NCBI GenBank assembly: GCA_033297075.1
Contig: MU858091.1
Span: 167,235 to 231,234, forward strand
DNA: 64,000 bases
Direction of reading: 5' to 3'
Source of the DNA: Rhypophila decipiens
Taxonomy: Eukaryota; Ascomycota; Sordariomycetes; Sordariales; Naviculisporaceae
This document shows positions 21,166-33,856 of the stretch, one piece after another (position 1 is the first letter of the stretch; every line of letters begins with the position of its first letter). The notes under the pieces were generated by a model, which saw nothing but the letters and a program-made list of their open reading frames with translations, had not been told where the DNA came from and did not search any database. The translations under genes and the position numbers were made by a program.

Positions 21166-21974
21166 GTTGTGTGTGTGTGTGTGTCTGTAGGACTCCGACT
21201 GTATGCAACACGTGTGGTCTGAGGTGATGATGGCTGGGAAGCGAGCCGACAGTACCAAAGACTTGACCGGAGCAGTCCGAGACTCAGGATGGATGGATGG
21301 AGCTATGCGCGTGCACAACTCTCATACACTGCAGAGCACAGCACAACAACAGGTCGAGGTAAGGAGCGGATGCGAGGCGCGGGAAGAGAGTCGCATCACT
21401 CGCAGGAGAAAAACGTGGGAAAAAGGAGGAACCACGATAACAGGTACCATAGCAGCTTAATAATAATTAAAGAGAACCAGAGACACCCCAGGCCCCAGAC
21501 GCCCCTTTCCCCGCGACGACACGACCGGGGACGAACCGGAGCTGTGGATATTGAACAGGTCCCCTGGACACTGGCCACCAACACGGCACTCCAGGCCGGC
21601 ATGGCATAAATCTTGGGCCAGAGCCCCATGTTCAATAAAGCAGCGAACATGAAAGACAAGACGCTAGCGAGACAGTTGGGAGATTGGCATTTCCCGCCTG
21701 TTTCTGTCATTCTGGGTTATGCAGAGAGAAGTGTTGTTGCCAGTTGGTGCAAGGACCGCAGCATTTTCAATCTTTCCAACATTCTGGGAGAATGGAGTGG
21801 GTAAAAAGCAACAAAAGTGAGGTCCAGAGAGGAGGGTTGAGCGGGGCAGGATCAGAAAAGGGGTTAGTATCGTGCATATATCATATATCAACAAGGGGGC
21901 TAAATTATAAACATGCGAGTGAATCCTTCCACTTTGATAGACTCGATATCGCTTCTGCGGGGAACAAGAACCCT
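21166..21974. other. Intergenic DNA upstream of the amidohydrolase
   Basis: A (TG)n microsatellite of about 8-9 units at 21166-21184 sits directly before the amidohydrolase start codon. The remainder shows no supported gene. Confidence 0.5.
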
Positions 21975-21982
21975 GAGCAAAA

Positions 21983-22288
21983 TAGGGATGCGTAACGAAA
22001 TTTTCAAATTTCGAATTTCAACGAAATCTTGAAAACCGTTTCGAAATTTACACCTTTGAAATTCAAGATTTTCAGATTTCAAAAGTGGGTCCCATTTATA
22101 TAGGGGGTTACCATACATCAGGGTTAACTATATATAAAATTGTTAGGGAACTACCTTTTTATATGGGCAGTACCCTTCACCGCCTTCCTAATACAGCTAA
22201 CGTTGAAATTTCATTTCATTTCAATTTCGACGATGTAAAAGTTGAAATTCGAAATGGGGGGGGGTCTTTCCGAAATTACGCATCCCTA
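21983..22288. mobile_element. 306-bp hAT-type MITE
   Basis: The element begins TAGGGATGCGTAA and ends with its reverse complement (TTACGCATCCCTA), a perfect 13-base terminal inverted repeat matching the hAT start pattern YARNG. It is flanked by the identical 8-mer GAGCAAAA at 21975-21982 and 22289-22296; an 8-bp target duplication is the hAT signature. Both subterminal regions share ATTTCGAATTTCAAC in opposite orientation. The interior is AT-rich with no transposase frame, so movement would depend on an enzyme encoded elsewhere. The exact target duplication and perfect termini suggest a fairly recent insertion. Confidence 0.85.
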
Positions 22289-22296
22289 GAGCAAAA

Positions 22297-24052
22297 AGTC
22301 TTGTCGTGCATAGACCTTAGTTCCCATGTAAATTGATCGACCATTCTGGACTGTGACCTTCCAGGTTCTGTCTCTGATGTTTCGATGGTTTTGGCCCGGC
22401 CATCTTCGTTCGCCATCCACGCGTCCTTTTATCGATCGATTCGGTTTCGCATTTGGCCACTGGCATCGCCATTCACCCATCGCTGGCCAGCTACCGATTC
22501 AACTGGAAGGTTAGTCCAGGTCCACTATCTGCCAGGTACCCGCCTGTGCTGGTTACGATGGTACGATCGGTTCTGCTTTTTGGTACGACTGGGTCTGGCT
22601 ACGACGAGGACCCAGAACGATGAAATTTTACTCCGTACTGCGCCGCAAATCACCCAAGTCTCTTTCTTGGAAAATACAACGTCTTCCTTTCAAAACTATC
22701 TCTTACACTACAAGCGCACCAATAGGAGGCCTTCCACGAGACTGGCCGGGGCTGCAGTGCTGCATCCCCCATGGTTCCATCCTTCGGTACAAGTCCGAAC
22801 AGGTTGTGTTGCACACAGTATTCCAAAACTACCCTAACCTACCACCCATTGCAGTGTTGTTTTGCCACAGATACACATCTTGATGAAATCGTGGTCAACG
22901 ACGGAGCCTAGGACATGAGAATGCCATCAAGAATGGGTCAGATCCGAGTTGAAAAAAGCGTCCATCACCATTCCCCCAGCGATGTGTCTGCGCTTTGGCG
23001 ATACGAAGGAATCGAGGCCAAGACAATACGCAGCAGAAAATATTGCTTTCCCCCACGCATGTCCAAGAAGGGAAAATCTCTGCGCCACACAGGAAGACTA
23101 ACCCCAAGGGCCCAAGTTGTCCCAGGACCCAACCTGGTCCATATTGGATAATAACTCAGTCGGCGTCCAGCAGGCCATTGTTGAGTAAACTTCTTATCTT
23201 TCGCAAGAAGAGCACAAAGAAGCAAAGCGTCCTACCGTAGGGTATCCGCGGCCGCTCTGGGGTACGGGGAAACGAGCGTATTGCTGACAGGAGGGACCGA
23301 GAGAGGGGATTCAGAGGAAACACTTTGACCCTACCGGTATTGTGCCATTCGTGCCACTGTGGACGGGCCTTTCGGAGCACCGTTACAGAAGTCAAGGCCC
23401 AGGGATAGGGATTCGATTCCTCCTACTTTTCGAGCTATACACAGAGCGCGTTTTGGGCAGTCTTTCTCCTCCAGTCGAGCAAGTTCCTTTCCAAGATGGA
23501 AAGAGACGTCTGTAAAAAGAAGGCACAAACAGCAGAATGCAACGCAAAGAAGGAATGGGACGAGGAAGAAAGAAGAAGCCTTCTCAAGACAGCCAAACCA
23601 TAACCCCTGTTGCTGTTGCTGTTTCTGTTTCTCTCGCTTCTGGTGTCTCGCTTCTGCATGCTGGGCATCAGATTCTGGTCGACCCATGGTTTGCTGTCGA
23701 CCGTTTGGTCGTGCCATCCAAGACACTCTTCTCGTTATCAAGATGCCAAGATGAAAAAGATAAAACTTTCTCAATGATTCAATGTTGCATTCAGGAGGTC
23801 TGGCTCATCATGGAGAAGAAATCCTCCTTGCTAGCGTCATTACAAAACCAAAGGGACTACCCGCCGCCTCTCCCCGTCTTTCCAGAAGTTCTCTTTGCTT
23901 GCCCCGATGTCCACCCACTATACTAGTGCCCGTGTTTAGTGTGTCGATGCTGTCGATCGCTTCCTAACCTTCTTTTGCGCTTTGTTTGCCCCATCCTCAG
24001 CCTTGTTCGTTGGCCTTCAAATCATCAGGGGAACCACAAGGAAAGCAGGACA
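22297..24052. other. Non-coding stretch before the PTH11-like gene
   Basis: Frames at 22385-22837, 23359-23754 and 23331-23774 (minus) lack ATG starts or recognisable sequence, and the last is driven by a CAG/CTG-type low-complexity run near 23600-23630. The final few hundred bases are the receptor's leader and promoter. Confidence 0.4.
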
Positions 24053-25495
24053 ATGGGCGAGACGGGTCCGCCTCCTCCCGAGACATCTGGAGATGTCGCA
24101 GGACCACCGCCAGTGCTCGACATCCACGGCCCGACCGGCAGCGCCGTATTGGTATGTCTCGCATCTCTTGTTGCAAATTATTCCCCGATATATTGAAGCA
24201 CAATACTTAGACTTCTCTTGCAACCAGGCAACACACGGCACCCTCCTCGGGATCTCGCTCATCCTCATCATCACTCGCATCGTCCTCCGTGTTCGCGTCC
24301 AACGGAGCGCCCTCCTCATCAGCGATGCCCTCTTGGTCCTGGCATGGTGCGCCGGCGCTGCGACGGCCTCCTTTGACGTTTACTACAAGACCATCGGCGT
24401 CCTGGAGCCACACATCTCGTACACATTTGTCGGATGGGACGAGACCAACCCCGAGGTGATTGAGTACGCCCTCAAGGTGACCTGGTTCGGCGTCTTCCCC
24501 TTCTTCTTCGCCTTGTACCTCTGCAAGGCCTCCTTGTTGGCCGTTTATCTGCAGCTGTTCCCCAAGCATCTCAAGCTGCAGAGGAGGATCCTGTACTGCG
24601 TCATGGGATATGTGTCGGTTGCCTTCTGCGCGTCTATCCTCACTCAGATCTTCATCTGTCTCCCTATTCGAGGTAACTGGACCGTCATCACCGAGCCGGA
24701 AATCGCCTGTCCGATGAGTGCGCCGGCGACGGTCTTTCGAGTGGCTTGGTCCTTGCACATCATCGGGAACATATGCAGTACGTTGCTATGATTCTCACCT
24801 GCCTTGTTATTTAGCGTTACTGACAATCATGGTGCTCAGTGTTCTGTCTCCCCTTCACCCTCATCTTCAAGCTGCAGCTCCGCCGAAAGACCAAGATTGC
24901 CGTCTACGGTGTGCTGATGCTTGGTCTTGTCGACATGGCATTTTCATTTACCAGGTTCATTGAGATTGAACTCAGCGCTGCAGCAGGCGACGCCTCGTTG
25001 ACATTGATTTGTATGTTTTGAACAAAATAATTTCCTACCCTTGAACAATTCCATGATGACTAACCCAATCTAGCCCTCTGGTCCTCGTTGGAAATCAACA
25101 TTGCAGAAATCATCATCTGTCTTCCCACCTTGCGCCCCTTACTCAGACGCAACATCAAGTCGTCCACCAAGGACTACCACTATGGCAGCAGCAACTCGCG
25201 CAGCTTCGGTACCAGCAGCCATCTCAACGCTATTCGCCGAGAGCAAGGATTCGAGGTCATCTCGGAGCCAAGCGATGGGAAAGGAGGTATCACCGCAGCC
25301 GGACAAACGGGACCTACATATGTTGTCGGCGGGGCTGGTACAAAGAGTCACAACAAGAGTGGCAGTTTGGGTAGGTGGGATCGCGATGACAAGACCGTTC
25401 TGGGCGCTGGGGGGAGTGATAGTGACATTGAGCTTGTGAGCTCACCTGGCTCTGGGGGTTTGGCGGATCATCCGCATAGGAGGTCCAAGTTTTGA
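24053..25495 (+). CDS. PTH11-like seven-transmembrane protein (fungal rhodopsin-type domain)
   Basis: Exons 24053-24151, 24228-24777, 24840-25010 and 25074-25495 give 413 residues with consistent phases. After a Pro-rich extracellular N-terminus, hydrophobic helices begin with HGTLLGISLILIITRI, then the signature-like DALLVLAWCAG, VTWFGVFPFFFALYLCKASLL, a segment with CVMGYVSVAFCAS, a later helix around SLHIIGNICMFCLPF, and two more. The C-terminal 120 residues are hydrophilic and Gly/Ser-rich, as expected for a cytosolic tail. No CFEM domain precedes the helices. Members are PTH11-type receptors or receptor-like proteins in the plasma membrane, involved in surface or nutrient sensing in some fungi; the ligand cannot be guessed. 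Confidence 0.85.
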
Positions 25496-26579
25496 TTTTC
25501 ACCGAGGCACTCACTGCACGTATTAAAAGTCAGATGATTCAGAACTAGCGTTTATGTACTATCTGGATATACTTGGGAATTGAGAAGCTATATGTAGGAT
25601 TTGTACTCTATATTGGAGAACTTTAAAAGGGTAGATGCTAGGTATAGAATATAGCTTCAGATATATTTATTTTCATATCCAGGGAAGGAAAGGAGCTGTT
25701 CATAGTGTAAAGCCAAACGCGAGCTACTCTGTACGTTGAACACGCCAGCAACCCGTCTCAGAAATTCTCAAAGCTGATACTCAGGTGTGCTCATTTCTGA
25801 AGAGATGCGAAAGCGGCCGCTTGCGTTGCATGTACCTGCCTCGCGCAGATGACCTACTGCAAGATCAAGGGAGGCGAGAGCCGCCAAGTCGTATTTCCGG
25901 GACACAAGCCCGGCAAGGCGGTACAGGTTCTGCATTGCTACCCATCAAACAATGCACACACTGTGTGTACTATCTCCGAGCTATCTTAAATCTTTGGTTA
26001 GTGTGGGGTGTTCATCCACTACACCATCACGAAACATTATGCGCATGATATTGATTGCCATTGTTTTGGGGTACTCTCAGCCATGGATTGGGGTCTTGGA
26101 GGCGATCATTGAGGATCACGATATCGGAGCTGGCTAGGAGCCAGGAGCCTGTGAGACGAATTCTCGAGGATTTCTTTTTCCTCCTTGAAATAACTGGATT
26201 TTTGGGTATGACTTTTGTACACACAAATACAACAAGCAGGAATCCTGGCTCTGATAAATCAATTTCTTAATGCAGATAGTCATGAGTTGTTGTGTGGCCG
26301 GCGAAAGAAACCCTATGTTGTCTTGCTTACCTTGATGAGAATATTGAATCTCATTATTTGTGGTAGTTTAGGTGATCCATACAACTAAAGACCAAACTCC
26401 TCCTGATAGCAGTAATCGTATTCAAAGAATTGGCGCCACTGACATGTGTGGTGTTTTGACCCTCATGAAGAATAACCTAAAGTTCCGAGTGGCGTTTCAC
26501 AAATACGCCCCCTGACTCAGAGTCACGGACGACCTATCTCACAACTATCAGGTAGCTATATAACGACTCCGCGCATTCC
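25496..26579. other. AT-rich spacer between receptor and MFS pseudogene
   Basis: About 1.1 kb with no supported frame, tRNA or repeat. Confidence 0.4.
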
Positions 26580-28001
26580 ATGGCCGTGGTCCGGGAGATA
26601 TCCGGTAAACCGGCGGCGGCCACCGAGACAGAACCGGAGACGGTGAAAGGAGTCCCCGATCGAGTTGCTACCACTGTCGAATATCTAAGTGGTATACGCC
26701 TTGCCTTGATCATTTGTTCGCTTTGCATCTCCGTCTTTCTCTGTGCCCTCGTGAGTACCCGGACAACCGTCACATCTTTTGCTTGGTAGCGACTCACTCT
26801 GCGGAAACTAACCATCAAGAATTGATGGCCAGGATGAAACAATTATTGTCACCGCCATCCCCAAGATTACCGATGACTTTCACAGCCTCCATACTCCTGA
26901 TCTTCTGCCACCTCCCCGAGCAAATAAGAACTTCGGCTTCTCAAGCTAGTTCTTGGAAAGACAGGATGAATGAGATGGATATTCCTGGGACAGGCATCCT
27001 CATTCCGAGTGTCGTGTCCTTACTGCTCGCCCTGCAGTGGGGAGGCGCATCTCAGTATGCCTGGAACAGCCCGGTCATAATTGCTTTGTTGGTGCTCTCA
27101 GGTCTGGGGCTGGGAGTCTTTGTGGGTTTGCAGATCTACAAAGGAGACAGGGCAACGATACCGCCCCGGATAATCAAGCAGCGAAGTGTAGCCTGCAGTG
27201 CTTGTTTTTTTTTTTTTCGCCAGCAGGACGGTGACTATCTTTCAGTATTATGTAAGTTCAGGATCGAAATCAGTGATAAAGGGCTGGCTTGCTAACCCAT
27301 GAGATAAATCACAGCTACCGATATGGTTCCAGGCCATTCAAAACGTCAGCCCTCTTGACTCTGGCATCCGAATCCTCCCAACGACATTGAGTGTTGCCCT
27401 TTTCTCGTTTCTGGCTGGGCTCGGAGTTGCCAAAACGGGCTACTACACTCCGTTCATGATCGTCGGCGTGGCCATGCTCACGGGTGGTGCCTTCTTCACC
27501 GCCACAGCGCTGACTATCTCGTCTCCCTCGCAAGTTTGGATTGGAAGTCAGTTACTGTTTGGAACCGGCGCCGGAATCGGGATCCAGCAAGCACATACTG
27601 CCGCGCAAATCGTCTTGGAGCCGGCTGACGTACCGACTGGTGTGGTGATACTTATTTTCTCACATGTCATGGGCGCCGTGGTCTTTATACCGGTCGCTCA
27701 GAGTGTCTTTACGTCTCGGTTGTTGTCGGGACTTGAGGCAATTCAGGGGCCTGGGAAACCCGGACTGGGATCGTTGGAACCAAAAGAGATACTGCACATG
27801 GGTGCAAATGGGTTCAGGGACCTGTCCAGTCTGAGCAGCAATGCGGATCTACTGAAACACGTGTTGGATGCCTACAATTGTGCCCTGACCAGTGCTTTCC
27901 TGGCGGGGGCAGTAGTGGCATGTGCTGGTGTGGTTGCGAGCTTGGGGATGGAATGGATATCCATCAGGAAGAAGAACCCGGAAGGTGTAACCGCATCCTG
28001 A
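26580..28001 (+). pseudogene. Broken MFS drug transporter of the DHA2 (14-helix) type
   Basis: Exon 1 (26580-26750) encodes a cytosolic start and helix 1 (YLSGIRLALIICSLC). A normal intron (GTGAGT...CCAG) leads to DETIIVTAIPKITDDFHSL at 26833, the standard helix 1-2 region. The sequence then jumps, in another frame, to CHLPEQIRTSASQ and DIPGTGILIPSVVSLLLALQWGG, which normally lies near helices 7-8, so roughly 130-150 residues are missing. A second frame change occurs at a T run of 13 near 27205-27217, before ASRTVTIFQYY, an intron (GTAAGT...CACAG) and an intact C-terminal part ending at 28001. The deletion disables transport regardless of the T run, which could be a sequencing error. Confidence 0.8.
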
Positions 28002-29166
28002 GATGGGACACCCATGGTGAAGGACCCAAAGACACCGAATTATGAGTGAGACGGGGCGTCATGGAGAGGAGCTGTCGGTTGTTAACTCCAGCACCATTTG
28101 CCCGAGGCACCCCTTTTTCATGAATCTTGACATTGAAATCGGTCAATCGAAATGTCACTACCGAGTACTCTCATGTAGATGCCATTCTTGTGAGTTTCTT
28201 TTCATTGGTTCGATGTTGTTGTGGTCACGCTCTCACGCTCTCACGTGCCTCTGTGAGTCTCTTCACATCAAATCAAGGTTGATTTGCTAAGCAGGAAAAC
28301 AGAAGGTGGGGTGGCTGGTGGTGTGCTGCGATTGGTGGAGAGGAGTCAGTGGGTGGGTCTTTTTGGTGCCGAGCTTCGTCATTGGGACAGGGGTTTGCTT
28401 GCTCGTGCCTGACGCGGGGCCTTTATGATTGTCATTTGCCCTGCAGGTTCGACGCGACCCGACAGCAGACCTATCATGGCCGTTGAGGTGTCATTGCCTC
28501 TGGTAGAATCTCAGCAGTCCCAGCCACATGATTCTCTAAAAACTCATATATACCCCGGGTGTCTTTTATCTTGGTTTGTGTAAACCAGCCTTGATATCTT
28601 CACCATCACCTTATTATCCCCAAATATCAAGCGGATCACAGCGCCATAAGTTTCGGCGGCCTCGAGCGAAACCAGGATAGCGTTTATCGAATTAGCGGGC
28701 GGTCAAGGCGTGATTGGAACCAGGGCCTCCCACGTCGCACACCCGTTCTAGCCCAGACCCACTCGATTGGTGCCGCACTCCACCAAATTTGGGGCCTCAC
28801 GCTGCAGGCTTTCTGCCAGTGTCCTGTGAACTTTGCGATTTTCGAGTCGCGCCAGCGCTTCCCGGCTGCACCTCCATTGTTGGACGACGTCAAGGTTCGA
28901 ACCGTTGGGAGTCCGAAGCCTCCGTTGCTTCTTGGACAAAACACATTCACTCCAAGTTCGTCTTGTTAACCTCTTTTACTCATATTTTTAATATTACTGT
29001 ACTTGCTTTTTACTGTCATTTTTCGGCGCTGTATCACCGCTCTTGTAATACCAAATTTGTTTTGATCGAGCAAAGCCCCTCCTCCGTTCGCGACTATGCT
29101 GTTGTTCCGGCCGACCTCGCAATCTCGACTCCAAAAGAAATCTGATCGCCTTCCTCCCCAATAGGA
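28002..29166. other. Spacer and 5' leader of the coiled-coil gene
   Basis: About 1.2 kb without a supported gene. GGTTCGAACC near 28893 looks like a tRNA box B, but no box A or cloverleaf accompanies it. Confidence 0.4.
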
Positions 29167-31965
29167 ATGGCTGACACTGCCGACGATGGTGAGCCGCCAC
29201 AAGACGCCTCAGAGGGTGCCGGGGCGGCGACTACCACTATGACTGTGACCACGACGGGCATGTCGGAGACGACGGGGACGACGACGGAAATGCGCTGCTG
29301 TTGTGGGAAGGAAGAGTGTGTGTTTCTGAGACACAACTGCTCGGTTCTCTTGAGTGTAGAGCGGGACGTACACGTCGCTGCCAAAATGGGTCAGGTATGT
29401 CTTTTTGTCTTGTACATTCCTTCCACTGCAGATTGCATCGTCTTTGACCACTCCTTCCCCGAGTCTTCTCTTTGCGCGCGGCTGCTTTCTTTGTTCCACC
29501 AGCTTGCTGTTGGACGAGATGCCTCTCATTTAATCCCATCTCTTTCATTAGTGATCATCTCGCACCATGTTTTGTTTGACTCGTCATGTTCAGTCGCATT
29601 ATGCTATGCTGCGTAGTTTTTCTTTTTTTTACACTGCCCCTAGCCATTCTTGTCGCATCTTGTAGACACAATTGTATTCGCCATGGCCATCAAACAAGCG
29701 CTATGCCAGTGCCGGCGACCGAAACCAGACGACTGTTTCCCTTCGCTAACCTTTTCCCTCCAGACACTCCTCGCCCGCCATGAAGCGTACATGGCCTCGG
29801 CCGAACGAGACCGCCTTGAGTTAACGGCGCGGATCGAACAACTGGAGCACGAGAACAGCGAATTGGAGACCAAGAACAAGCTGGTCACGGACGAGAACCA
29901 TAGCCTGCGTGATGAGCTGGAAGGCCTGAACGAAACCGTCAAAGATGCCGATACCAGGATCGAGGCGCTCGAGGCCACACTGCGGGATTCACAGCGTCAA
30001 GTCAGGAGGCTGGAAGGTGCAGCGGAGCGAGCTGCCAACCTGGAACGACAGATCGCCCTGTTGGAGGAGGAGCAGCAGACGCTGCAGAATACGCTGCTCG
30101 GCACGCGAGAGGAAGCCCGATCGGCCATGAAGAGATGGAAGGAGGCCCAGCGAGGGCTGATTGAAACCCAGGAACAGCTGGAGCGCATGGAAAAGGAATC
30201 CAGAGAAGAACGGGAGCGCCATGTCGAGGTTCTGGGCCGGATAGAACGCCAGCGACAGATGGAAAAGGAGCTCAATACCGCCGCTGGCCGACTCAAGGGT
30301 GCCGCAGGTGTCAAGTCCATGACGGACAGCAAGAATGGGCACAACGTTGTTTCGCATTTTGTGCGCGATCTCTTGCAAGACAATGCAAACCTGCAGCTGG
30401 GCATGGCAGAACTGCGCGAAATGTTGATCAACTCCAACGACGAAATCCAGATGCTGCGCGAACAGCTTGTATACCACCAACCCGTATCCCAAGGCGGCGA
30501 ACATGAAGCCAGTTCTACGTCGACACTCCGAGCCGAACTTCAACAGAAAGAGCCCTTGTCGCCGTCTCCCCCTCGCGTGCAACAGCAGTTCCACATCCAC
30601 CATCACTACCACGTAACTCACCGACCGGAACAAAGGAAGCCCAAGAAACGGAGACAGATACTCACCGCAGGAACATTTAGTCCACCTCCACAACCATCTT
30701 ACGCATCATCACCAGCTCCCTCTCAGAACCACTGGCAGGTGAGCCGCGGACTCGGAGCTCCATTCCCGGGCCACGCACCGAAAGGCTCCACCTCCAGCAT
30801 CTCCATTACACCATATGGCCGGTGGTCTATCATGTCGGATAATCCTTCAGAGTTTGCGCCGTCATCGGCACCAAGCTCTCCGCCATCAGCAAATCGGTCG
30901 TCCATGTTTGACAGGAGTGTGGTGGAAATAGCAGATCCGACCTCGCCAATAACAAGCATTGACCCGCTATCCCCCGTCTGGAGAGGTTCGCACAGAAAGC
31001 AGGGATCCGAGCTCTCCACGCAAAGCATCTCATCTGCAATGTTTCAACTAAACCCTGGCCAGGCGTATGGTCCTCCTACACAGGTACATGACTCGGCTTC
31101 ACAACTCCACAGCCCATATACCACTGATGACCTCCCCGAACCGTCGCGGAACATGCGTTTCGCCGACAACACAACCACGGATACCATGAGCACAGATGCC
31201 GACACGAACAACACGCTGTTGTCGAGATCGCTTGCCCCGGGCCAAGACTACTTTGATGCTCGTGTTGAGCAGCGACCGCAGAGACTCCGGCGTGTTATAT
31301 CGCACGAGTCCATCATGTCCTTATCAAATGGGATGGACATACACACCCTGAAAGCCCGCCCAAGCCAGTTGACCTTGCGACCTCTGGGCGTGACGGCAGC
31401 AGGCACCAACATAAGTGATGTCACGGCTGTCCCAACCATTGCGAGAAGTAGCTCCAACGGAAGGAGAACGAGTGTCATTCTCCGAGATAACCTCACCATG
31501 GCAGGATTGGCGGCGGCGTCGGCAAGGGGCCGCGAGCCAAATCGTTCTGTTTCCTCTCCTCTCCAGACCAGGAGCTCGTCCCGGCAGTCTTCTAGCAGTG
31601 CTCTAGGCAAACTGGTGGCGTGGCGCCCCTGGGGAGGTAGCAGTACCCGGTCGGATACATCTCCAAGCCCAAGCCCACTTGCCAGCCCTACTGCCACGGC
31701 CGCCACTACCTCTCCCACGGCTATTCCGACCACTCTGCTCAGTCCCGCTGTCGCCTCGGTCAGCAAGTCTGCCCACGTGTCTCCACAGGGCAGTTTGTCC
31801 TCGTTTGGAACGTTCCGCGCGCCGGGTATCAACCAGCCTGGATCGATCCCTGGATTCCAGGAATATTGGGCCCAGCATAAACGACGGGGCGCTCCGAGCA
31901 AGGTCACGGCAGACAATTTGGAGCAGATCCAGGAGGCCATGCGTGAGGTTTTGGAAGAAGGCTGA
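29167..31965 (+). CDS. Coiled-coil protein with Cys-rich start and disordered Ser/Thr-rich C-terminal half, unknown function
   Basis: Exons 29167-29394 and 29764-31965 are joined in phase 0 across a 369-base intron, long for this genome, giving 809 residues. A Thr-rich start is followed by a Cys cluster (EMRCCCGKEEC, then HNCSVL) that may bind metal. Residues about 78-265 form a long coiled coil (ARIEQLEHENSELETKNKL and similar heptads). A His-rich patch (HIHHHYHV) and basic KPKKRR, a possible nuclear signal, follow, then about 400 residues of Ser/Pro/Thr-rich disordered sequence. A compact conserved-looking end (PGFQEYWAQHKRRG...EAMREVLEEG) closes it. The overall plan suits a scaffold at the spindle pole, septum or cytoskeleton, but I recognise no named family. 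Confidence 0.8.
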
Positions 31966-33003
31966 TCGGTCGTACCTCTGCCAACTCTTTTCTTCGATAT
32001 CCCATACATACCGTGAGAGCTTTTTGATCCCCCGACCCCGACGGGAACATGACTGCTTGGAATCATTCTGTCTGGATATGACAGCCTTCCTTCACTATTT
32101 GTCTTATTTCCTTTGTCATGTTTGACGATTGTTTTTTTGCATAGCATCCAGGGGGGACACATGCATCATACGGAGCACGTAATATGAGGTGGACGGGCTG
32201 ACTTTCCAGTCACTTTTCCTTTCTGTTTTTCATATGTCATCTCTATATCAATTGCATCCTGGGATCATGCCTTGGTTCCAGGCTTCCGTTTCTTTTTCTA
32301 GGCTCTTTACACCGGTGGCTGGTTTTCTTGTTGCTGTCATGTTGTGACATACAAGCTGGGGGAGATTGAGAACGCAAGCTGTAATCCTTTTCTTATCTGC
32401 ATCTGGATACCCCCGAGATGCAGGGCTTTGGTGGCCATTGCCCTGTTCACTCGGTGTACGTTATTACTTGTGTTTTTCTTTACTCAGGATATAACCCTCT
32501 CTTGAATCTATCTAGGTCTTTAATATATTTGTGGCTTGTAATGCCTCTTTATATCTCTGCCTTGATAGAATGCTGGGCTATAACAGCTGCATCGGTGCGC
32601 CTATATCTCTACGCTTCACGTTGATGTCATGAACGCGAGCGGTAGTGGAAGAGAAGAATATGTATTGCATTAGAATTACAGCTGGAGATGAAAACACCGG
32701 CATGATGATCTTGTGAGTATTATATGCAGTCTCGCTTCTCAACTCGGTATGTCTCGCCACAAATCCCTCAATGAGCAGGCAGGCCGATGCTCTAATGTAC
32801 TCTTGGTCCCCCTTTGACCTCCTCTCCTCTAACCGTTCTCAATACCCCTAGCTGACCGACCGCATCCAGGATTGGTGTCGATGGGCTAAGTCTTGCCCCA
32901 TTCGCCCTCGTGATGATGGATAGCCCCGTCGTCCACCAGACCCAATAAATCCGCTCTGATCGTCCCAGGAACCACCTCTTAGATTCTCGATTGAAGAGAG
33001 AAT
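31966..33003. other. Convergent intergenic region, nothing recognised
   Basis: About 1 kb, T-rich after the coiled-coil gene, probably 3' untranslated sequence then spacer. No frame shows protein-like content. Confidence 0.4.
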
Positions 33004-33668
33004 CTACTGGCCAGGCAGGGTATAGCTCCCGCCGATGTCCTTGAGAAAGGCGATGCTGTTCATCTCCATGTCGATGCTCTTGATCTGCCAGAACTTGGCG
33101 TTGCTCTTGGTGGCGCCCAGGATGGTGATGCCCCGTACGATTAGCTGGTCGGGAGAGGGAGGACCGGGCTTGGCGGTCCAGATGAGGCTTATGTATTCGC
33201 AGTTGAAGGTTGCAAAGGTTACGGTTAGGGGGAGGTTATCGGGCTTGTGGACGGTTTATGGGTTAGTATCTTCTTCTTTCTGGCCGGCCTCGTCATGCGC
33301 AAGGAGGTAGTAAAGATAAAGGAAAGAAACAAGCATACAGCAACGTGTTGATGATCGATAAAGGCCTGCTTGGTAGGGAAAATGACGGTCCCCAGGGGAA
33401 CCCCGGCCAGGATGTTGATACTGTCCGACATGTCTTTGAAGCCGGAATCGGACAGGTACTTTGCGTCGGCGTCGTTCCAGCCGCCAATCATGCGGAGGTA
33501 GGCGGCGGTGAGCTTGTCGGCGTCGGCTTGGCACAGGCATTGACCGACTCCGACTCCGCCTCTTCCGGCGTGACGGGAGGTCTCTGCCCCCGGGCCGCCA
33601 GGCTTGAGGGCCACGGCCGAGACTGAGGCCGCTAGGGCTGCGAGGGAGAGGAGCGACTTGAAGAGCAT
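33004..33668 (-). CDS. Secreted NTF2-like domain protein
   Basis: Exons 33668-33339 and 33243-33004, joined in phase 0 (donor GTATGC, branch ATACTAACC, acceptor AAG), give 189 residues. A clear signal peptide (MLFKSLLSLAALAASVSA) is followed by a short linker and one compact domain: QCLCQADADKLTAAYLRM, GGWNDADAKYL, INILAGVPLGTVIFP, an Ile-Trp strand and the conserved end KSIDMEMNSIAFLKDIGG. This is the NTF2/SnoaL-like fold often found in small fungal secreted proteins. No catalytic residues can be assigned. A TATA element lies about 180 bases upstream of the start. Confidence 0.8.
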
Positions 33669-33846
33669 GTTGGCGGCTTGGGGAGTCGGGAGGTGGGTAG
33701 AAGGAAGTGTGGTGAGGAAAAGATTGTTGTATGTTTATGAACAGCTAGCTAATTTGAGCACAGAAGCAAGGGATGCGACAGATGATGAAAGTCTGGGGTG
33801 CAGGGAGGACTGGAATGCGGGTTTTCGAAACTCGGGAGTTGGGTTT

Positions 33847-33856
33847 TATTTATATA
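33847..33856 (-). promoter_or_regulatory. TATA box of the NTF2-like gene
   Basis: The minus strand reads TATATAAATA about 180 bases before the start codon at 33668, a strong core-promoter match. Confidence 0.5.

Noticed and set aside
23331..23774. A 147-residue minus frame with a Gln-rich and a Cys/Phe-rich stretch
   Set aside because: It starts at TTG, owes its length to a low-complexity CAG/CTG run, and has no splice-linked continuation.
28880..28920. GGTTCGAACC as a tRNA box B
   Set aside because: The motif is self-complementary; no box A, acceptor stem or anticodon arm is found on either strand.
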